Assembly (NCBI GenBank): GCA_030544215.1
Contig: JARZZO010000001.1
Coordinates: 37,351,670-37,415,669 of the forward strand
Reading direction: 5' to 3'
DNA: 64,000 nt
Source: Zantedeschia hybrid cultivar
Lineage: Eukaryota > Streptophyta > Magnoliopsida > Alismatales > Araceae
Position numbers and translations under genes: made by a program. Positions 9,601 to 20,470 of this stretch are shown here, piece by piece. The notes under the pieces are model-generated. The model did no database searches. It was not told the origin of the DNA and worked only from the letters and a program-made list of their open reading frames with translations. The number at the start of each line of letters is the position of its first letter. The stretch's first letter is position 1.

Positions 9601-12600
9601 AAAGCCAATCACTTTTATACAGAATACCCATATTCTCTAAGTGACGCTCAAAAACATTTTGAGACAAAGGCTTTGTAAGTGGATCTGCTATGTTGTCGGC
9701 TGAGGGAACTCTTTCCACCACGACATCTCCTCGAGCTATAATCTCTCTGATCAGATGAAAGCGCCGCAGAATGTGCTTCGACTTCTGATGAGACCTCGGC
9801 TCTTTCGCTTGAGCAATCGCCCCATTGTTGTCACACAGCAGTGGGACGGGACCAGATATGCTTTCCACCACACCAAGATCGCTGATGAATTTCTTCATCC
9901 ACACAGCTTCCTTGGCGGCTTCAGCAGCAGCAATATACTCGGCTTCTGTTGTCGAATCAGCAGTGGTTTCCTGCTTGGAACTTTTCCAGCTCACTGCTCC
10001 CCCGTTGAGTGTGAAAATAAAACCTGATGTTGACTTGCTGTCGTCAGGATCAGACTGAAAACTCGAGTCAGTATATCCTTGCAGCTTTAAGTCTCCTCCT
10101 CCATAGACTAGAAATAGATCCTTAGTCCTTCTCAGGTACTTAAGGATGCATTTCACAGCCTTCCAGTGTTCATCACCTGGATCTGCCTGATGTCTGCTCG
10201 TAACACTTAGAGCATATGCTACATCAGGTCTGGTACATAGCATGGCATACATGATGGACCCTATGGCAGAAGCATAGGGGACTTTATCCATCACTGCCCT
10301 CTCTTCAGGTGTCTTGGGAGACTGACCTTTAGAGAGTGAAATTCCATGTCTCATCGGTATGAGACCTCTCTTGGAATTTTCCATGCCAAACCTTTTGACA
10401 ATGGTTTCTATGTACATGGATTGGGTTAAAGCCAGCATCTTCTTTGATCTATCCCTATAGATCCGTATTCCTAATACGTAAGATGCTTCTCCCAAATCCT
10501 TCATGGAGAAGTTCTTTGACAGCCATATCTTTACGGATGACATCATTCCTACATCATTCCCAATGAGTAGGATGTCGTCAACGTAAAGAACCAGAAATGT
10601 GATTGCGCTCCCACTATTTTTCTTGTATACACAGGGCTCATCTTCATTCTTAATGAAGCCATAAGATTTGATCGCCTCATCAAATCTTATGTTCCAGCTT
10701 CGGGATGCTTGTTTCAGTCCATAAATGGACCTCTGCAACTTGCATACCATGTCTGGAGATTCTTTGGATGTGAATCCTTCTGGTTGTATCATATACACCT
10801 CCTCCTCAAGGTTTCCATTGAGGAAGGCAGTCTTCACATCCATCTGCCAGATTTCATAATCATGGTAGGCAGCAATGGCAAGAAGAATTCTGATGGACTT
10901 AATCATAGCAACGGGTGAAAAAGTTTCGTCATAGTCAACGCCTTGTCTTTGACGATAGCCTTTTGCCACTAATCTTGCCTTATAAGTCTCAATACGTCCA
11001 TCTGCACCGATCTTTCTTTTAAAGATCCATTTGCAGCCGATAGGTACTATACCATCGGGTAAATCTACCAAGTTCCAAACTTGGTTGATGTACATGGACT
11101 GTATTTCAGAATTCATGGCTTCCCGCCATTTCCCGGCCTCTGAACTTTCAATGGCCTCCTGGTAAGTCTTGGGATCATCATCCTCATTATAGAATATCCT
11201 TGAACCATCCAAATTAATATGTCCCACATATCTTTCTGGTGGTTTAGGTACTCTTTCAGACCTACGAGGTTCCTGTGTATCATTTTGAACAGGTTCAGAA
11301 ACTAACGGTTCATCTAATGAACCATTGCCAGTTTGTGGGTCTGGAACTTCTTCCAGAATTACTTTACTCCCACTGTCTTTCTGGAGAATATAATCTTCTT
11401 CCAGAAAGACAGCTCTCCTGGCCACAAACACCTTTTGTTCGCTAGGATGATAGAAGTAATATCCATAAGTTTCCTTTGGATATCCCACAAATCTGCATTT
11501 GTCAGTTCTGGATTCCAGCTTATCTGCGTCATGTCTTTTAACATGAGCAGGACATCCCCAGACTTTAACATGTTTAAGGTCTGGTTTCCTTCCATTCCAT
11601 ATCTCATATGGAGTGTTCTCAACAGATTTGCTGGGTACCTTATTCAGGATATACATAGCCGAGCTAAGTGCATATCCCCATAAGGACACTGGTAATTTGG
11701 ACATGCTCATCATGGATCGCACCATTTCCATTAATGTGCGATTTCTCCTTTCTGATACACCATTCATTTGAGGTGTATAAGGAGGTGTAAGCTGAGAAAG
11801 GATACCATTATCCTTTAAGTATTTAATGAACTCAGTACTCAAGTATTCACCACCCCGATCAGATCGGATGGTTTTTATACTCTTTCCTGTTTGTTTTTCT
11901 ACTTCATTCTTAAATTCTCTGAATTTCTCAAAGGCTTCAGATTTATACTTCAATAAGTATATATATCCAAACCTTGAGTAATCATCAGTGAATGTAATGA
12001 AGTATGAGAAACCACCAATGGCTTGGGTTGACATAGGACCACATACATCTGAATGTATGAGTTCTAATATGCCTTTGGCTCGTTCTCCAGTTCCACTAAA
12101 TGGAGACTTAGCCATTTTACCCATTAAACATGACTCACAGGTTGCATATGATTCATAATCAAATGGATCCAAATATCCATCTTTATGCAACCTTTGGAGT
12201 CTGTTTTCACCAATGTGTCCAAGCCTACAATGCCATAAGTAGGCTTTGTTCATTTCATACTTACTTCTTTTAATCGAAGAACCGATATGTAAATTATCAT
12301 GAGACACATTCAATAGATACAATCCATTGGACAAAATAGCTGAAGCTATTAATTTATTTCTGAAATAAATTGAACAACTATTGTTCCCAAAATTTAAATT
12401 GTATCCAATTCTATCTAAACATGAAATAGAAATGATGTTCCTTATTATGCTAGGTACATAATAACAATCATCTAATAAAAATGTGTCTCCGGATGGTAGC
12501 TTGAGCTTCACTGTCCCCACAGCGATCGCCGCAACTCTTGCGCCGTTACCTAGCCTCAGCTCCACCTCTCCGGTCCTCAGCTTACGTCTTCTTGTCAGTG

Positions 12601-13531
12601 TCTGCACAGAATTGCAGATATGAGATACACATCCAGTATCTAATACCCATGATGTACAATCTCTTATTGACAAGTTTACATCTATCATATAGATACCTGA
12701 AGCGTCCTGCTGCTTCACAGTTCCTTGAGCCTTGTCCTTGAGGTATTCCTTGCAATTCCTCTTCCAATGCCCTTTCTGGTGACAGTAGAAGCAATCACCT
12801 TTCTCAGCATTTTTACCCTTGTCTTTCTTGACAACCTTTGCCTTTCTCTGAACCTTGTTCTTATTCTTTCGAAAAGCTTGGACTGCAAGTCTTTTTCTGT
12901 TGGTCTTACCAACCATTAGGACTTGGGGTTTGTCCTTCACAAGGTTCCCCTCAGCAGTCTTTAACATGTTCAGCAGTTCAGCTAAGGTCGCCTGGATCTT
13001 GTTCATGTTGAAATTGACGATGAACTGAGCATATGAAGGTGGAAGTGAAGACAACACAAGGTCTGTGTGCATCTCCTTGGGAAGTGTAATCCCAAGAGCA
13101 TCCAGCCTCTCCACCCACTCAATCATCTTCAGCACATGATTCTGTACTGAAGTTCCCTCTGCCATCTGAGCTTTGAACAGATTCTTCGATATCTCATATC
13201 GTTCGATTCTGCTCTGCTCACCAAAGAGCTCCTTCAAATGGAGCATGATGGATCTAGCATCCATCTCTTCATGTTGCCTCTGCAACTCATTGCTCATAGA
13301 GGCTAACATATAGCATTGGGCCATGGTTGAATCCTCCTTCCATTTTTCATACGCTATCATTTCCTCCTCTGGAGCATCTAATGCTGGTTCAGCAGGAGGT
13401 TCAGTATCCAAGACGTAGGCAATCTGCTCAGACCTGAGGACTATCTTCAAGTTTCTGAGCCAATCTGAGTAATTGGTGCCTGTCAAACGGTTGGCATCAA
13501 GTATGCCTCTCAACGGGTTATGGTGAGACAT
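9599..13531 (-). CDS. Copia gag-pol polyprotein, intact, 1310 aa (element A)
   Basis: This single frame encodes the whole copia polyprotein in the order gag, protease, integrase, reverse transcriptase, RNase H. Visible marks are: the gag start MSHHNPLRGIL; zinc knuckle CFYCHQKGHWKRNC near residue 250; protease WVLDTGCVSHIC near 295; the integrase HHCC finger (HCRLGH...CESCLMGK) near 435-475, followed by the catalytic stretch with HSDVCGP, FTDDYSRFGY, RSDRGGEY and NGVSERRNR; reverse transcriptase with YVDDILLIGND near 1010; and RNase H with STSGF, SWKSSKQ and STTEAEY near 1185-1215. Length is normal for plant copia (TNT1-94-like). No stop or frameshift is present, unlike its relatives B and D. 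The start is the first ATG after the leader and matches the starts in B and D. Confidence 0.97.
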   Translation of the reverse strand: MSHHNPLRGILDANRLTGTNYSDWLRNLKIVLRSEQIAYVLDTEPPAEPALDAPEEEMIAYEKWKEDSTMAQCYMLASMSNELQRQHEEMDARSIMLHLKELFGEQSRIERYEISKNLFKAQMAEGTSVQNHVLKMIEWVERLDALGITLPKEMHTDLVLSSLPPSYAQFIVNFNMNKIQATLAELLNMLKTAEGNLVKDKPQVLMVGKTNRKRLAVQAFRKNKNKVQRKAKVVKKDKGKNAEKGDCFYCHQKGHWKRNCKEYLKDKAQGTVKQQDASGIYMIDVNLSIRDCTSWVLDTGCVSHICNSVQTLTRRRKLRTGEVELRLGNGARVAAIAVGTVKLKLPSGDTFLLDDCYYVPSIIRNIISISCLDRIGYNLNFGNNSCSIYFRNKLIASAILSNGLYLLNVSHDNLHIGSSIKRSKYEMNKAYLWHCRLGHIGENRLQRLHKDGYLDPFDYESYATCESCLMGKMAKSPFSGTGERAKGILELIHSDVCGPMSTQAIGGFSYFITFTDDYSRFGYIYLLKYKSEAFEKFREFKNEVEKQTGKSIKTIRSDRGGEYLSTEFIKYLKDNGILSQLTPPYTPQMNGVSERRNRTLMEMVRSMMSMSKLPVSLWGYALSSAMYILNKVPSKSVENTPYEIWNGRKPDLKHVKVWGCPAHVKRHDADKLESRTDKCRFVGYPKETYGYYFYHPSEQKVFVARRAVFLEEDYILQKDSGSKVILEEVPDPQTGNGSLDEPLVSEPVQNDTQEPRRSERVPKPPERYVGHINLDGSRIFYNEDDDPKTYQEAIESSEAGKWREAMNSEIQSMYINQVWNLVDLPDGIVPIGCKWIFKRKIGADGRIETYKARLVAKGYRQRQGVDYDETFSPVAMIKSIRILLAIAAYHDYEIWQMDVKTAFLNGNLEEEVYMIQPEGFTSKESPDMVCKLQRSIYGLKQASRSWNIRFDEAIKSYGFIKNEDEPCVYKKNSGSAITFLVLYVDDILLIGNDVGMMSSVKIWLSKNFSMKDLGEASYVLGIRIYRDRSKKMLALTQSMYIETIVKRFGMENSKRGLIPMRHGISLSKGQSPKTPEERAVMDKVPYASAIGSIMYAMLCTRPDVAYALSVTSRHQADPGDEHWKAVKCILKYLRRTKDLFLVYGGGDLKLQGYTDSSFQSDPDDSKSTSGFIFTLNGGAVSWKSSKQETTADSTTEAEYIAAAEAAKEAVWMKKFISDLGVVESISGPVPLLCDNNGAIAQAKEPRSHQKSKHILRRFHLIREIIARGDVVVERVPSADNIADPLTKPLSQNVFERHLENMGILYKSDWL

Positions 13532-13712
13532 TCTCGCCTACAGGAGATAATCAATCGATAATTAGCAGATATTCAGATTATCTAAAACAAGATATGGTCT
13601 TTTATTATCTAGTTTTACTCCCACTAATTTTCGACGGACTGTATAACCTTCAGATATACAGAACGGGAGATGCCGACTGTCTCCTAGTGGGGATCAGAAT
13701 CTCCAAGCATCA

Positions 13713-14030
13713 CAGTATGACCTCGGGTAAACACATAGTATCATACTGCTATCTCAGAGCAATCATCTCATGATAATTGCAACTCCTTGCAATATCCGAT
13801 CGTACTTCGGCTCCCAAGTTTAATGGTCCCGGGTAAACACAGTAGACCATTATCCCCGGTCTAAGCTTTACCATCAATACGTGACTGAGTAAAGTAGAAA
13901 CATAGTTCCCGGGTAAACACGTGGATGACTATATCGTTCCTCTACTCTTATCCAAAGGCATCTAATGCCATGATCAACAGTCCTCTCATCAGTTAATGAC
14001 AGACCTCGGGTAAACACATAGTATCTGCCA
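13713..14030 (-). promoter_or_regulatory. Four stem-loops with a common loop, A leader
   Basis: On the plus strand the loop core GGGTAAACAC recurs at 13725, 13831, 13911 and 14008. Stems: 13713-13720 with 13741-13748 (8 perfect pairs); 13821-13828 with 13845-13852 (8 perfect pairs, loop of 16 nt); 13902-13906 with 13927-13931 plus an outer stem 13893-13898 with 13941-13946; 13997-14003 with 14024-14030 (6 of 7). The full loop cctcgggtaaacacatagta is the same in the first and fourth hairpins. Stem sequences are unrelated to one another. The active strand would be minus, the element's sense strand. Confidence 0.78.
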
Positions 14031-15116
14031 CCACCGAATTAAGTTCTATCAATCATATTGATGGAGAGCCACGCGGTACATTCTCAATGACTCGCGCTAC
14101 GGCTTAGAGTTTGTAACGAAGGTTTTACTTATTTAATTTGGTCTCATCCTAGGTGATAGTATTAAATATATCGAATATATTTATTAATACTAATAACCTA
14201 GCAAATATAAAGCACACGCATCACATACATGTCATTAGTGTGGTCATGGACGGCACTGCGGTTTGACTTGAGCCAGACAGTCAAACGCACACATTCACAC
14301 AATATAACATCTTATATCATGAGTCTGCAAACCCATGAATGCAATGAACTCCTTCATTTTCATCTGGTCAGCAGTTGTGGATCATCCTCGCTCCGCGCGC
14401 ATCCGCCTCGATCAAATTACATCGTAATTCTCAATTACATGATAATTTAAATGAGGAAGCCTTATGGCGATTACATCGAGGTGGAAGATAGAAGTACAAT
14501 GGAATATGAGAGGGAGAGGTTCGCAGACCTCTATTTATTAATACACAATAAACCACACAATCACATTCCACATCCACAATTAATGCTCGTCCATGACCAC
14601 CATGTGTTTTATTAAACAAACCACACATGAATTGCGCATCAAATGGCTAAATAAAATTTTCGAAAATAACTTATAATTTTGGTTTCATAAAACCAGGGAC
14701 CAATCAAAATTGGATTTAGGATTTTCGAAAACTTTAGAATTTATTTCAAGCATGCTAATTTAAATCTAATTTAAACAAGCAAATAAATGCACATCAATAA
14801 ATGCACATAAACTCTAATTTGACAAGATTGTAACATTCCATGCAGATAAGATTAACTGGCATTAAATTATAAATTTAACAATTAAATTTATTCCCCAATT
14901 ATTTCCTTTAATCTAACAAGTAGATTGAATTAACAACAACTTGTTAATTACTATTTTAATCCATATTAATCTAATTATTGGACCATAAAATTAAAAACAG
15001 AGCTCAATCTTATTGTAAAATTTCATTACAAATGAAAATTAAATTCTGTTTTTAATTTGGAACAAAAACAGATTAATTAAGGATTAAAAACAAAAACAAA
15101 AAAAATAAAGGGGAAA

Positions 15117-15450
15117 GGGGGCAGCGGTCCAATGGACCGGACCGGACCTGGGCCGAACCCAGCCGGTCCCTGGCTCGGACCCAGGTCCGCCCACAAGGGC
15201 GCGGACCTGGTCCGGGTCCAGGGCCGACTGGCTCGGACCCGGGGGCCCGGCCAGGCCCGTCGGGCCCACCCCCCCCACCCGAGCGCAGCTAGGAAACCCT
15301 AGCTGCGCGCAGGGTGGGGGGCGGCGGCTCCCTGCCGCCGGCAACCTGCCCCGCAGGTGCCGGCCGGCAGGGCCCCGGCCGTGGGGCGGTCTCCGGTGCC
15401 CGGAGGCACCGGTGCCGTCGCCGGCAACCCCTGGTTGCCGGCGGGGAGCT
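15117..15450 (-). repeat. GC-rich section of the A leader
   Basis: Very GC-rich sequence built of CCGGACC, CCTGGGCC, GGCTCGGACCC and GCCGGC words, with many short inverted repeats. It occupies the same place as the GC-rich repeat of B (5106-5535). Translations are low-complexity Pro/Gly/Arg and are not supported as proteins. Confidence 0.65.
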
Positions 15451-15822
15451 TCCAAAACCCCCCCCCCCGAAATCCGTTTTCTGCAAAAAAAATTAGGAAC
15501 CCCATATCTTTGAAAAATAAAAATAAATCTAGGGGTTTATGATCCTCCCGGTCATGATGCAAGATCAGAATCTCGATCCACGACCCCATGGAAGGAATCC
15601 CATGCTCCATCGAGCCCTTCCCAACGCTTGGGATGCCCGTGAACAAACCGATACGAGTAGTTCTTCGTCCGGCGAAGAACACACACGAAAATTGCAAAAA
15701 AATAAAATTTTAATGCTTACAGTTTCTCTTAAACTTGCTGTGTTCATCTCATGAACGCATCATATGCATGGAATCAATTACAAAATTATCAAAAAGAGAT
15801 CGAAACGGCGAAAACACAGTGG

Positions 15823-15840
15823 AACCTGGCTCTGATACCA
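15823..15840 (-). other. Primer-binding site of element A (tRNA-iMet type)
   Basis: Read on the minus strand the bases are TGGTATCAGAGCCAGGTT, one base inside the 5' LTR end. It is identical to the site of B and fixes the minus orientation of A. Confidence 0.95.
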
Positions 15841-15841
15841 C

Positions 15842-17393
15842 TGTTGGGATCGCTGTGTCGGGATCCGATCCTAAAACGCAGCGGAATAAAGGAGTTCGGG
15901 ATCGGATCTGTCCCGTTTCGGTCGTTAAAACTAAACTGGTGTAAACCGAATTTACCTTGCGCGGATTCGAATCCGCGTCCGTTTTCCGGTTCCGTCGGAG
16001 CGATGCCGCAAGTCGCGCAGATGCCCGACCTCTAGCGGTATCCACGCGGTTCTCCTCGCGATGGATCGTCCTCGCTTCCTCGCTCGCTGCGGCGCTCGAA
16101 GATCCCGTCTGACTGCGCGTGATCCGCCGCGACATGCGGATCCAGAATCCCCGTCGAACGGGAAGTGGAGCAGTTGGGAACGGCACGCCCAGAGGAGAGA
16201 GAAAGTGGGAAGAACGAATGACGGCTAGGTCAGGGTTGCTGGCCCCGGACGTAGAATCCGTTCTTTTATAAAAAGTCAGTTTGCGGTTTTTCACAAAAAC
16301 CCAGACTTATCCGAAATCCTGTCGGATTATCCATCGACTTGAAAACCATTTGCGTGTGACCCTCTAGGCCCAAATACCAGTCCAGTTAATAGCCCATTAA
16401 GTCCAGTAACCCTTTACTGACCCACTGTATTAATTAATATCCTTATATTCAATTAATCAGCCGAATTTAATGTCCCACAATAAATTCGGACGGACTGCCG
16501 ATCACGTTGGATGCCAAGCAACATCGCGTGATCCTGGATGGCACTGGGGTTATCGCAACCCTCTATTGGAACCTTTCTGTCATCGGTTAGCGCGCGGATA
16601 TAATCCTTCATCCGTACAATGTTCCCGAATCGACTTAGGGCATGGTTTACTGTTAAACCCTATTTGGTCGATTCACTTGAATCAGATGCTGCTATTCTGA
16701 ATCCGATAACTCCTTATCGATTACAGAGTCCGCCCTGGCCAGGGACTTTAAGCGCATCATTCCCGGAACATTCTCTCTCATACAACCGAGAGCGGATGAT
16801 CCCGTATTGAACACACAATTACCTTCGAGGGCATCTCCCTGAACCCGATCGCTTAACTTATTGATATCCCATGGTTAGGGATTCGTTTGTCAAGGTCAAA
16901 GCTCAGAAACCTACCAACAAGGTATCCTTGGAGTCTCAGGTCCAAGGATTATCCACGCAACCGTGACAATTGAATCGAGCTGGTTAACAGTGAGGTGATT
17001 ACCATCCAGCGATTCATAGTCGGATCAGTTCAGTGAACTCATTCACCAATGAGCACCTATAGGTTCAGCATAGTGTCTCCACACAAGTGACTTATGGGAT
17101 CAGTCACCCTCATCATATGAGCTGAAGTAACCTATACTAGTCTATCCGGATGTTCGATGTCCTATCTCAAACATCCTATGACTAGGAACAATTAAGAACA
17201 TGTGTTTATAAGTCTTCGGTCCCGTAATTATGATCGCATCATAATCTAAAGACTATTGCACATGTTCATGGACTTCATCGTGATACGATAAACACAGATC
17301 GAATTAATTACACACAATGAATTATTGCCATTTATTAATAATCTGAATATGTACACAGTATCGGATTGGCTTTGAGACCATCTAATACTAACA
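15842..17393 (-). repeat. 5' LTR of element A
   Basis: This is the direct repeat of 8033-9584 at an offset of 7809 bp. It is followed by the second target duplication GAATC at 17394-17398. The near identity implies very recent insertion or recent gene conversion. Confidence 0.97.
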
Positions 17394-17398
17394 GAATC

Positions 17399-20300
17399 AA
17401 CATCCTGGGTATTAGATACTGGATGTGTTTCTCATATCTGCAATAACTTGCAGGTGTTAACAAGTAAAAGAAGATTGAACCGCGGAGACGTGGATCTGAG
17501 GCTCGGGAATGGAGCAAAAGTTGCTGCGTTAGCTGTGGGGACAGCAAGACTTCAGATGCCGTCAGGAGACTCCTTGGAACTGATAGATTGTTATTATGTT
17601 CCAACCATTATTAGGAATATCATATCTATTTCATGTTAAGATAGACAAGGATATTCTATGAAGCTAGAGAATAAAGGTTGTTCAATTTATCAAGGAGACA
17701 AATTGTTTGCTTCCGGGTATTTATTGAATGGATTATATTTACTTGATATTTCATATGATGTTTGTCTGGTAAATAATTCTCTTGAACGCTTAGATAAGGA
17801 TGTGAATAAATCGTACCTATGGCATTGTAGGCTAGGTCATATAAATGAGAACAGGATCATAAGGTTGCAAAAGAATGGATATCTTGATCCATTTGATTAT
17901 GAATCATTTGCAACCTGTGAAGCTTGTCTCATGGGAAAGATGACCAAAGCTCCATTCTCAGGACATGGAGAAAGAGCTAAAGACTTATTGGAACTAATAC
18001 ATAGTGATGTATGTGGTCCAATGTCCACTCATGTTATGGGCGGTTACTCATACTTTGTTTCATTTATAGATGATTTCTCAAGATATGGCTACATATATTT
18101 AATGAAATATAAGTCAGAAGTCTTTGAGAAATTTAAAGAGTTTAAAAACGAAGTTTAGAACCAGACTGGAAAGAGTATTAAAACTCTTCGATCAGATCGA
18201 GGGGGTGAATACTTAAGTACAGAATTCACAGAATATCTTAAGGATAATGGTATTTTGTCTCAGTGGACTCCTCCCTATACACCTTAGTTAAATGGTGTAT
18301 CGGAAAGGAGAAATCGTACTCTATTAGATATGGTACGATCAATGATGAGTAATGCTAACCTTCCAACCTCTTTATGGGGATATGCACTATTGACTGCTGC
18401 ATATCTGTTGAACAAAGTTCCGAGTAAGTCAGTACCTTCCACTCCATATGAGATATGGAAAGGAAAGAAACCAGACTTTAAGCATGTTAGAGTCTGGGGT
18501 TGTCCTGCACATGTCAAAAGACATGATCCAGAAAAACTGGATTCCAGGACAGAGAAATGTAGATTTGTGGGATATCCAAAAGAAAGTTTTGGATATTACT
18601 TCTATCAGCCCAGCGATCAAAGGGTGTTTGTCGCAAAAAGAGCTGTCTTCTTAGAGAAAGAATATCTCTCAAAAGAAGACAGTAGGAGCAAGATAGAACT
18701 GAAAGAAATTCTACACTCACAAATCAACACTGGTTCATCTACTGAACCATCGACTCAAGAACTTGTTTAAGATGATACACAAAAGGTTCGCAGATCAGGT
18801 AGAGTGCCTAAGCAGCCTGAAAGATATGTTGGACATATCGATGAAGGCAAACCAAAGGTGCACTTAAATGAGGATGATGATCCTCAAACCTACCTTGAAG
18901 CCATAAATAGTCATGAATCAGAAAAATGGCAAGAGGCAATGGATTCTGAAATTCAGTCCATGTATGCCAACCAAGTTTGGAACTTGGTTGATCTGCCAGA
19001 AGGTATGGTACCTATTGGCAGTAAATGGATCTTTAAAAGAAAGATCGGGGCAGATGGACAAATTGACACATACAAGGCAAGGCTTGTAGCAAAAGGATAT
19101 CGTCAAAGGCAAGGTGTTGACTATGACGAAACCTTTTCTCCAGTTGCCATGATTAAGTCGATCAGAATACTTCTTGCTATCGCTGCATTCTATGATTATG
19201 AAATATGGCAAATGGATGTGAAAACAGCATTCCTTAATGAGAACCTTCAAGAAGAGGTGTATATGATACAACCTGAAGGATTCACTTCCAAAGAGCATTC
19301 AAGTAAGGTATGCAAGCTGCAAAGATCCATCTATGGATTAAAGCAGGCATCCCGAACTTGGAACTTAAGATTTGATGAAGCAATCAAATCTTATGACTTC
19401 ATTAAGAATGAAGATGAACCTTGTGTATACAAAAAGGTTAGTGGGAGCGCAGTTACCTTTTTGGTACTTTACGTTGATGACATTCTACTCATTGGGAATG
19501 ATGTAGGAATGCTGTCATCAGTAAAGGCTTGGTTATCCAAAAACTTCTCCATGAAAGATTTGGGAGAAGCATCCTATATTCTGGGAATAAGGATCTATCG
19601 AGATAGGTCCAAAAGGATGCTTGGCTTGTCCCAATCTATGTACATAGATGCCATAGTCAAAAGGTTTGGCATGGAAAATTACAAGAGAGGCCTCGTTCCT
19701 ATGAGGCATGGAATTTATCTCTCTAAAGAAATGTCTCCCAAGACACCTGAAGAGAGAGCATACATGGATAGAGTTCCTTATGCCTCGGCAATAGGATCTA
19801 TCATGTATGCAATGCTATGTACTAGGCTTGATGTGGCACATCCATTAAGTGTCACTAGTAGATATCACTCTGATCCAGGTGAGGAACACTGGAAGGCGGT
19901 GAAATGTATCCTTAGATACTTGAGAAGGACTAAGGATCTATTTCTCGTTTATGGAGGAAACGACTTGTAACTTCGAGGATTTACTGACTCGAGTTTCCAG
20001 TCCGATATGGATGACAGCAAATCCATGTCTGGATTTGTGTTCATGTTAAATGGAGGTGCAGTAAGTTGGAAGAGTTCCAAACAGGAAACTACTGCAGATT
20101 CGACGACCGAAGCAGAATACATTGCTGCAGCTGAAGCGGCCAAGGAGGCGGTTTGGATGAAGAAGTTCATCTCGGCGCTTGGAGTAGTTCCAAGCATTTC
20201 AGATCCTGTTCCATTATTGTGTGACAACAATGGGGCAATAGCTCAAGCGAAGGAGCCAAGATCACATCAGAAGTCAAAGCACATTCTGAGACGATTTCAT

Positions 20301-20456
20301 CTGATTCGTGAGATCATCGCCCGAGGAGATATAGTAGTTAAGAAAGTCTCATCTGAAGATAATGTAGCAGATCCCTTGACTAAGCCATTGTCTCAAAACA
20401 ATTTAGAACGTCACCTTAAGTCTATGGGACTTAGACACATGGGTGATTGGCTATAG
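17399..20456 (+). pseudogene. Element B pol, 3' part (protease to RNase H), five stops
   Basis: The continuation of the frame from 8032 covers protease (DTGCVSHIC), the integrase finger and core (HSDVCGP, FIDDFSRYGY, SDRGGEY), reverse transcriptase (YVDDILLIGND) and RNase H (SWKSSKQETT, TTEAEY), ending at 20456. It has no frameshift, but stops fall at 17637, 18156, 18285, 18768 and 19968. Compared with A, the stops at 18156 and 18285 replace Glu and Gln codons and the one at 17637 replaces Leu. With the stop at 7374 the element has six nonsense codons and cannot make its own proteins, although mobilisation by A or relatives is possible in principle. Confidence 0.95.
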
Positions 20457-20470
20457 TCCAAGTAGGAGAA
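20457..20470 (+). other. Polypurine tract of element B
   Basis: GTCCAAGTAGGAGAA lies between the end of pol and the 3' LTR start at 20471. It is the same site as in A (AAGTGGGAGAT) with one internal change. Confidence 0.85.

Larger units (their letters stand above)
13532..15822 (-). other. Untranslated leader of element A
   Basis: About 2.3 kb lie between the primer site (15823-15840) and the gag start. On the plus strand it holds four stem-loops (13713-14030), an AT-rich middle (about 14400-15110) and a GC-rich part (about 15117-15450), the same order as in B read from the gag end. The words next to gag (AGAACGGGAGAT, GGGGATCAGAATC) are shared with B and D. Short frames here are not conserved and I call none. 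Confidence 0.8.
8033..17393 (-). mobile_element. Complete, apparently intact copia element A, nested in B
   Basis: The 9361-bp element has 1552-bp LTRs at both ends, a tRNA-iMet primer site beside the right LTR, a polypurine tract beside the left LTR, a single uninterrupted gag-pol frame and a perfect GAATC target duplication. The two LTRs have the same length, and the only difference I saw is T at 9427 versus G at 17236. It is the youngest insertion in the window and has everything an autonomous element needs. Whether it is transcribed cannot be told from sequence. Confidence 0.96.
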
